From Bacteroidota bacterium (GTDB lineage Bacteria; Bacteroidota; Bacteroidia; J057), in NCBI GenBank assembly GCA_963169475.1, contig CAUJFT010000034.1:1-9366 (forward strand): a DNA stretch of 9,366 nucleotides. The letters run 5' to 3'. The notes beneath the pieces are model-generated. The model searched no databases. It was not told the origin of the DNA and saw nothing but the letters and a program-made list of their open reading frames with translations. A program made the translations under genes and the position numbers. Of the stretch, positions 5,701-9,366 are shown one piece after another. Positions within the stretch are counted from its first letter, which is position 1, and each line of letters opens with the position of its first letter.

Positions 5701-8273
5701 CCCAAATTACTACATTTACGGTTACTACATTTGCCACAACTTGTGCGGCGGACCCTGTAAGTATCCCAATTACCGTAAATCCTACTCCCGTCGCTAATAT
5801 TATCCCGTCAGGGCCTACTTCGATTTGTCAAGGTAGTAGCGTAAACCTAAATGCACTACCTTCGGGTGCCGGTTATACCTATACATGGAGTACGGGTAGT
5901 AATACTGCAAATATTTCAGTATCAACTGCGGGTACTTATCAAGTCATTGTAAGTAATGCCCAAAACTGTAGGGATACCGCTTCGGTTACGATTACTACAA
6001 ACCCAATTCCTCCCGCTCAAATCAATGTGGTGGGCGGAAATACCATCTCTTGTGAGGGAAGTCCGATTATACTAAATGCCTTTGCCGGAAATTACGCGTA
6101 TTCATGGAATACGGGCTATGTGGGTCCTTATTATACCATAAATCAGTCGGGTACTTATTCGGTTACGGTTTCTGACCCTAGTACCGGGTGTAGTGCTACA
6201 AGTCTCCCTGTGAATATCACGATTAACCCTAAGCCCGATGTCTTTTTGGCTGCAAGTAATTTGGGGACTTCTCCCATTTGCGAAGATCCAGCACTCTCGC
6301 TTAACGTGGGGATATTCCCCAATGGTGGGGGTACATCTCCTTTACAATATACTTGGCATCTCACTGCAAACGGGACTTCTAACGTCATTCTATCCGGTAA
6401 TCAATCTTCTATCCCAGCGGACTTACCGGCGGGTGTTTATTCTACGGGAACTTATTTTGTGATAGTTACTGATGCCAACGGATGTATGGATACTACTAAT
6501 ATTTTTTCAGTAAATCCTAAACCTATTGCAATAATTACTCCGCTTGACAGTGCGACGACAAAGTGTGAAGGGGATACATTGGTATTTAGTGCCTCTGGGG
6601 GAGGTAATTATTCATGGGGTATCGATAATGGCACGATGATCCCTTCTTATTGGACAGCAAACCTGCTTTATGCTACCCATTCTGGTACTTATTCAGTAAT
6701 TGTATTAGATGCGAATGGATGTACAGATACAGCAATGACTCCCGCCCTCACTTTTAATTCTACGCCAACCGTACAAATTCTTTTGTCTCCAGCATTTGAC
6801 AGTGTACTATGCCGGAATGAAACGGTAATGATGAATGCTAGCCCTACGGGTCTTGCGGGTTATCAGTGGTATCTGAATGGGGTGCAGATTCCGGGTGCTA
6901 ATGCAGACTCCTACTCTGCAAGCTGGGAAGGAAACTACTCTGTAGAAGTAACGAATAGTGCAGGGTGCGCTGCCGTGGACTATCAAATGATTAGTGTAGT
7001 GGATACTTTATTGATTGATATTATTTCAAGCCAACCCGATTTAGCATTCTGTCAAGGGCAAGGGGAATTAATCCTTACGACCTCTCAGGGTGGGTCAAAC
7101 TATCAATGGTTTATGAATGGGATTCAGACTTATATCGGTAATCCTTTTACCGTAAATAGCTCAAATTTTGTGAATCCCGGCGTAATCAATGTTACAGTAA
7201 CCAATGGAGCAGGGTGTGTTAGCCATGATATGATTCAAGTATTCATGGATACGATTCCTGTCCCTGTTATTACTAATATTCCTTCTAACGGGACAGTTTC
7301 CTTATGTGAGGGAGATGTCTTTACACTTCAAGGCTCTGGCGGACCTTCTTATACATGGTATCATAATGGTCAGCCGGTAGGAACTGCTCAAAATTATACG
7401 GTTACGGCAAATGCAAATACAGGCTGGACCGGTTTATATACCCTTGCTATTACCACTAATGGCGGGTGTACGGCAAGTACAATCCTGAATCCGGTAACGT
7501 TTCTTGCTAATCCGGAACCCTACGGCGCGCTCTATGCTATTGGAAATACACACATTTGTAAGGGACAAAGTATAACGCTTGTTTCTACCGGAGTTACGGG
7601 CGATATCCTATGGACAAAAGATGGTAACCCCATTCCTGAAACCGCAGGGCAAGCGCAGATTATTGTAAGCGAACCGGGTACATATAATATAGTGATTACT
7701 AATATCTGCGGAACTTATACTTCGGTTACTCCAATTACGGTTACCCAGAATGATAATATTTTTGCCAACTTTGATTATGCTCCAACGTTGATTCATCCTA
7801 CAGAACTAGTGCTATTTTCTAATTATAGTATCGGTGGAAACTTTGCTTCGTGGGAGTTTGGGGACGGTAATCAATCCACTTCTTTTAGCACTCAACATGC
7901 TTATCTCGCCCCCGGCGAATACCAAGTTCACTTAATGGTTTCAGACGAATTGGGCTGTTCTGATGACACTACCGCTACGCTTACCATAGTTCCTTGGGGC
8001 GAGATTTTCATTCCCAATGCGTTTACTCCTAATGAAGATGGAACCCATGATTCTTGGGAAATCTATTATGCCGACTTAGAAGGAATACTTACCCGCGTAT
8101 ATGATAGATGGGGAACGGAAGTCTTTCAGACAACAACCCCTGATAAACATTGGAACGGCATGAATATCAATGGAAACCCTTGCCATTCCGGAGTGTATTT
8201 TTATACGATTACGGCTAGTAAACGAAATGGAGATAAGGTGTCCTATAAAGGGCATGTTACCCTTATTAAATAA
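2781..8273 (+). CDS. Giant secreted multi-Ig/PKD surface protein with type IX sorting domain
   Basis: This 1830-residue protein is predicted to be exported by Sec, then secreted across the outer membrane by the type IX system and possibly anchored on the surface. Residues 1-23 form a signal peptide (KKS, then a hydrophobic run). A cut after LPA would leave an N-terminal Gln, common in this phylum. Residues 30-320 are an uncharacterised N-terminal region ending in RRFPIKIDPIV. In many bacterial surface proteins such a motif precedes a DNRLRE domain, and residues 331-545 resemble one. Residues 550-700 are unassigned. About eleven Ig-like modules span 705-1657. A PKD domain (1658-1737) has WEFGDG and HAYLAPGEYQVHLMV. 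The sorting domain (1740-1830) ends the protein. ATG 2781 fits the signal peptide. No catalytic domain was recognised; adhesion or matrix building is inferred. Neighbours give no functional clue. A strong terminator follows. Confidence 0.93.
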   Translation: MKKSYLFLFFASLLQGMSNNLPAQYAQSAETEDLVIKNVYNRTEPLKKYSPESEDVSKRTLNSKHFQVSSGKYEAVIGAGPMHYWENNEWKTIATELAPNQSGNHTQYPYYNRWNYFKTYYGKSGAGIKMNFPGFSLDLWQNIEKKWLDASGNELSSLEILPGIQPTSSDNSLEYHNVFPDVKARAIQLSYGLETEYYLESQAALANAPLNAGFLAFSEVISLPSGWKVEGKGTVNGGFFEKILILNQKGEEQLRYQRPYFEDNLKTALQGKDRKTEKRINGAYHYYIAGSEVTLSVLIPAEWVLSPERRFPIKIDPIVTTPGPGGAPNAPGSVITYNSYGSTQTADFSSPTPSMRVGFEDGSFGNSWYQSAMEFDVTSIPNTAGLIASSICNVELYMFQQNFDYPTGQCANIEGAFRIVHPFNGIFPLSAPPIAVDPEVTNGFPYTGVYGWGNSAGGGNIAYNTANGWKGPYNLGQQANLDLANSIPLDYYHVGIKNEQGGHGDPTFDCSCFLCLCVCEDDDYIDFSGNDNITQQPYLVVTYVHSIPNPATACGDGTDTNPNNDWFVWGFSGTDLLLNPQNVVLGGFYQATGVNVVSSNQWPSTGVPSAATGWDGCSVTSGHTVVYKRCGFPCGQYDVVIGGINGTGALYLNGNLVPGAANITGPQTVLSNVVLDASSSIEIRQISGGGSSGITVNFNRLDSWQTFIGNDTSLCIGADLQLTGALNGGGTLGNLPCSGGAPGTCGPLSYSWSSSCPGLFSGNPTTPTISLNNYAGGNCTLFLTVTSEIGCTSTDDINITELPPAVISATAQQGQVCSGDNVSVLLSGFAPGTTISWSVFGGAVIPGVTPPANPIAIPANNQILVPVTVTPGVSASQTATIQIIPFLNSCPGIPASVTVTVVPKPQISPLVSNNVICSGSTVDILLSNSLNIPVVYSWSRTNGGMSTGNVTGMPVSDFSALTISGNLYNNTATSQITTFTVTTFATTCAADPVSIPITVNPTPVANIIPSGPTSICQGSSVNLNALPSGAGYTYTWSTGSNTANISVSTAGTYQVIVSNAQNCRDTASVTITTNPIPPAQINVVGGNTISCEGSPIILNAFAGNYAYSWNTGYVGPYYTINQSGTYSVTVSDPSTGCSATSLPVNITINPKPDVFLAASNLGTSPICEDPALSLNVGIFPNGGGTSPLQYTWHLTANGTSNVILSGNQSSIPADLPAGVYSTGTYFVIVTDANGCMDTTNIFSVNPKPIAIITPLDSATTKCEGDTLVFSASGGGNYSWGIDNGTMIPSYWTANLLYATHSGTYSVIVLDANGCTDTAMTPALTFNSTPTVQILLSPAFDSVLCRNETVMMNASPTGLAGYQWYLNGVQIPGANADSYSASWEGNYSVEVTNSAGCAAVDYQMISVVDTLLIDIISSQPDLAFCQGQGELILTTSQGGSNYQWFMNGIQTYIGNPFTVNSSNFVNPGVINVTVTNGAGCVSHDMIQVFMDTIPVPVITNIPSNGTVSLCEGDVFTLQGSGGPSYTWYHNGQPVGTAQNYTVTANANTGWTGLYTLAITTNGGCTASTILNPVTFLANPEPYGALYAIGNTHICKGQSITLVSTGVTGDILWTKDGNPIPETAGQAQIIVSEPGTYNIVITNICGTYTSVTPITVTQNDNIFANFDYAPTLIHPTELVLFSNYSIGGNFASWEFGDGNQSTSFSTQHAYLAPGEYQVHLMVSDELGCSDDTTATLTIVPWGEIFIPNAFTPNEDGTHDSWEIYYADLEGILTRVYDRWGTEVFQTTTPDKHWNGMNINGNPCHSGVYFYTITASKRNGDKVSYKGHVTLIK
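4893..7751 (+). repeat. Array of about eleven Ig-like modules within the secreted protein
   Basis: Residues about 705-1657 are a tandem series of 75-100-residue beta-sandwich-like modules. Each begins with a Cys in a C-x-G-x-x pattern (CSGD, CQGS, CEGS, CEGD, CKGQ) and has a central tyrosine-tryptophan strand (YTWSTG, YAYSWNTG, YQWYLNG, YTWYHNG). Most end GTYxVxV followed by a Cys, often as NGC or AGC. Cys pairs include 1016/1063, 1091/1137, 1167/1235, 1262/1314, 1344/1396, 1424/1479, 1509/1563 and 1593/1643, consistent with one disulphide per module. The modules are diverged in DNA, so this is an old array and not a recent expansion. Confidence 0.85.
7998..8270 (+). other. Type B C-terminal sorting domain (gliding motility-associated / CHU_C type)
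   Basis: Residues 1740-1830 show the conserved blocks of this domain in order: IPNAFTPNEDGTHDSW, then VYDRWGTEVFQT, then HWNGMNINGNPCHSGVYFYTI (cut here to its core WNG...SGVYFYTI), ending in KGHVTLIK. In Bacteroidota this domain directs proteins to the type IX secretion machinery. It implies that the rest of that machinery is encoded elsewhere in the genome. Confidence 0.92.
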
Positions 8274-8282
8274 GGATTTTTG

Positions 8283-8316
8283 AAAGAGGCAGTCCAAAAT
8301 AGGCTGCCTCTTTTTT
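8283..8316 (+). terminator. Strong intrinsic terminator after the large secreted-protein gene
   Basis: AAAGAGGCAG (8283-8292) pairs perfectly with CTGCCTCTTT (8304-8313) around an 11-base loop, and a run of six T follows at 8311-8316. It begins 9 bases after the TAA at 8271-8273. Stem length, GC content and T-run are all those of a Rho-independent terminator reading rightward. Confidence 0.93.
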
Positions 8317-8318
8317 AT

Positions 8319-8524
8319 GTAAGTATGAGTGAATAGAAAACTAAGGAAGTAATTATTATTTAAATAATTGACTATTAATTACTTATTCTTATTATTTGGT
8401 ACTTATTTTTAACTATTTACTGCTTATCGGTAAAAAATGAAGAAAGCAGAATTGGATAAAATTATTGATTATCAAATACTTATGCAAAAAATAGAATATT
8501 CGTTTTTTACTCATTCATACTTAC
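8319..8524. mobile_element. MITE-like segment bounded by 23-bp imperfect inverted repeats
   Basis: The left end (8319-8341) begins GTAAGTATGAGTGAATAG and the right end (8502-8524) finishes with its near reverse complement, CTCATTCATACTTAC. Twenty of 23 positions pair. The 160-base interior is very AT-rich with no credible gene. Each end contains TA, at 8320-8321 and 8522-8523. This would fit a TA target duplication of the kind made by IS630/Tc1-type elements, a remnant of which lies at 2331-2610. No longer target duplication was found and only one copy is present here, so it could also be a chance or unrelated inverted repeat. Confidence 0.4.
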
Positions 8525-8656
8525 TGCATCTATTTCAGCTACAGAGGAATAGACTACTCAATATTTAATCAATGTTACAAGTTCCTTTGGGTATTAAAAA
8601 AAGCAGCCTTAGTGTTTTTAAATTTACAACTAAAAGGTAACCTAAAATAAATTTTG

Positions 8657-8664
8657 TACATTTG
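8657..8664 (+). promoter_or_regulatory. Candidate -7 promoter element before the leader hairpin
   Basis: TACATTTG matches the Bacteroidota -7 consensus TAnnTTTG. No TTTG-like -33 element is seen 19-21 bases upstream, so the promoter is only half supported. Transcription would start near 8669-8672, exactly at the first stem base of the hairpin that follows, about 110 bases before the GIY-YIG-like gene. Confidence 0.35.
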
Positions 8665-8668
8665 TAGT

Positions 8669-8753
8669 TTCTTGGTATCAAGGGTTAGTGGTCATTATAA
8701 AGCCGCACTCAATGAACAGCCCAATGTGATAATTTTTTGTGAGAATCCAAGAA
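8669..8753 (+). promoter_or_regulatory. Nested hairpin in the leader of the GIY-YIG-like gene (possible structured RNA)
   Basis: Three stems nest inside one another. TTCTTGG (8669-8675) pairs with CCAAGAA (8747-8753). TATCA (8676-8680) pairs with TGATA (8727-8731). An inner arm pairs GGG (8682-8684) with CCC (8720-8722), TT with AG, and TCATT (8692-8696) with AATGA (8711-8715). A competing inner pairing, AGTG (8687-8690) with CACT (8706-8709), would exclude part of the last arm, which allows switching in principle. There is no open reading frame of note. It resembles no riboswitch class I can name. It may be a 5' leader element or a small RNA; the function is unknown. Confidence 0.4.
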
Positions 8754-8781
8754 CATAATTTACTAAATCGTGGACAATATT

Positions 8782-9126
8782 ATGAGTAGTAAAAAGAAAA
8801 ACAAAAATGCCTATAAACAAATGAAGTTCAGAATGGGTGTTTTTCAGATTAAAAACTTAGAAAATAAGAAGATTTTTTTACAAACAAGTGCTGATTTAGA
8901 CAGAGCGTATAATGGAGACAAATTCCAATTAAACATGGGGCTTCATTCAAACAAAGAATTACAACATGAATGGACTAAATTAGGTTCTGATAAATTTGAG
9001 TTTAGCGTATTAGATGAGTTAAAATTAGAAGAACTCACAACCGAATTAGAAGCAAAAAAAGAACTGAAAGAATTATATAAATTGCATCAAAACGAATTAA
9101 TTGAAACAGGAATTTCTCTTTATTAA
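8782..9126 (+). CDS. Small divergent GIY-YIG nuclease-like protein
   Basis: The 114-residue product resembles short GIY-YIG family proteins of Bacteroidota. After a basic N-terminus (MSSKKKNKNAYKQ), KFRMGVFQIKN (15-25) aligns with the GIY strand. KKIFLQTSADLD (29-40) stands where KIYIGSSxNL is usual. KFQLNMGLHSNKELQHEW (47-64) and KFEFSVLDEL (71-80) match the typical HKxQLxxGxHxNxxLQxxW and FxFxILEEL blocks. The C-terminal helix is Glu/Lys-rich. Both motif tyrosines are Phe, the YIG glycine is Gln34, and the usual NRHK is NGDK, so nuclease activity is doubtful. ATG 8782 is preferred; a GTG at 8770 would add four residues. No Shine-Dalgarno sequence is visible. It stands alone behind a hairpin leader, with an inverted repeat downstream. 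The cellular role is unknown; mobile-element association is an inference. Confidence 0.65.
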   Translation: MSSKKKNKNAYKQMKFRMGVFQIKNLENKKIFLQTSADLDRAYNGDKFQLNMGLHSNKELQHEWTKLGSDKFEFSVLDELKLEELTTELEAKKELKELYKLHQNELIETGISLY

Positions 9127-9195
9127 CTCAATAAAACAATTACTTTCGTTTTTATTTCCCAAATATTTGAAAATAATTAACAGACTACGAACAAA

Positions 9196-9303
9196 GGTTT
9201 TGCGCTGGGCGTGCTGACGTACAAACTTGAGGCTTTATGCGTCTAATGAACTTTAGTAATAAATTGAAATTTTGTGTTCCGAAACCCGCCCGACCGCAAA
9301 GCC
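9196..9303. repeat. GC-rich imperfect inverted repeat downstream of the GIY-YIG-like gene
   Basis: GGTTTTGCG (9196-9204) pairs with CGCAAAGCC (9295-9303), with one G-T wobble. After a 2x3 internal loop, GGGCG (9207-9211) pairs with CGCCC (9287-9291), and ACAAA (9221-9225) can pair with TTTGT (9271-9275). The arms are GC-rich, unlike the AT-rich DNA on either side. The layout of two mismatched arms around an AT-rich centre recalls folded recombination sites and dispersed intergenic repeats in Bacteroidota genomes. No integron-type GTTRRRY end is visible, so calling it attC would not be justified. A further 6-bp hairpin, GTGAAA/TTTCAC, lies at 9316-9334. No gene is seen from 9127 to the window end. 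Confidence 0.5.
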
Positions 9304-9366
9304 CCAAAGCGATAAGTGAAATTCTCCCTTTCACGAAACTATACAGAAAGCCATACAAGTGAAGCA

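Larger units (their letters stand above)
8317..8781. other. AT-rich gene-poor stretch before the small GIY-YIG-like gene
   Basis: No convincing gene is seen here. The stretch holds a MITE-like inverted-repeat segment (8319-8524), a 43-codon open frame without support (8437-8568), a -7-like box (8657-8664) and a nested hairpin leader (8669-8753). Composition is strikingly AT-rich compared with the genes to the left, which suggests accessory or degraded DNA. Confidence 0.6.

Noticed and set aside
8437..8568. 43-codon + strand open frame starting MKKAELDKIIDYQ
   Set aside because: It crosses the right inverted repeat of the MITE-like segment, resembles no family I know, has no promoter or ribosome site, and is the length expected by chance.
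9196..9303. Integron attC site
   Set aside because: The two-part arms are suggestive, but the defining GTTRRRY/RYYYAAC ends and an integrase are not visible in the window.

Overview
The window looks chromosomal and comes from a member of the Bacteroidota. Four things point there. The acpP-fabF-rnc gene order is common in that phylum. The 1830-residue secreted protein ends in a type B C-terminal sorting domain of the type IX secretion system, which is found in this phylum. The starts lack Shine-Dalgarno sequences. Two sites match the Bacteroidota -7 promoter element TAnnTTTG. The species cannot be told from the sequence.

Layout. Bases 2-2199 are a compact housekeeping run on the + strand: the end of acpP (acyl carrier protein), fabF (beta-ketoacyl-ACP synthase II) and rnc (RNase III). 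AcpP carries the growing acyl chain and FabF elongates it. RNase III is an RNA-processing enzyme co-located with them. Bases 2200-2780 are AT-rich and hold a frameshifted, N-terminally truncated IS630-type transposase remnant on the - strand, then a candidate promoter and a 9-bp hairpin in front of the next gene. Bases 2781-8273 encode one giant secreted protein: signal peptide, an N-terminal region, a DNRLRE-like segment, about eleven Ig-like modules each with a cysteine pair, a PKD domain and the sorting domain. A strong intrinsic terminator follows at 8283-8316.

Bases 8317-9366 look like accessory DNA. They are very AT-rich and hold a 206-bp segment bounded by 23-bp imperfect inverted repeats (MITE-like). 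Next come a -7 box and a nested hairpin of about 85 nt, then a small divergent GIY-YIG-like gene (8782-9126). Last is a GC-rich imperfect inverted repeat (9196-9303) that stands out from its surroundings.

I see no CRISPR array, tRNA, rRNA or complete insertion sequence. The least explained part is the leader hairpin, small GIY-YIG-like gene and downstream inverted repeat at 8657-9303. It could be one mobile or regulated unit, but nothing in the window proves that.
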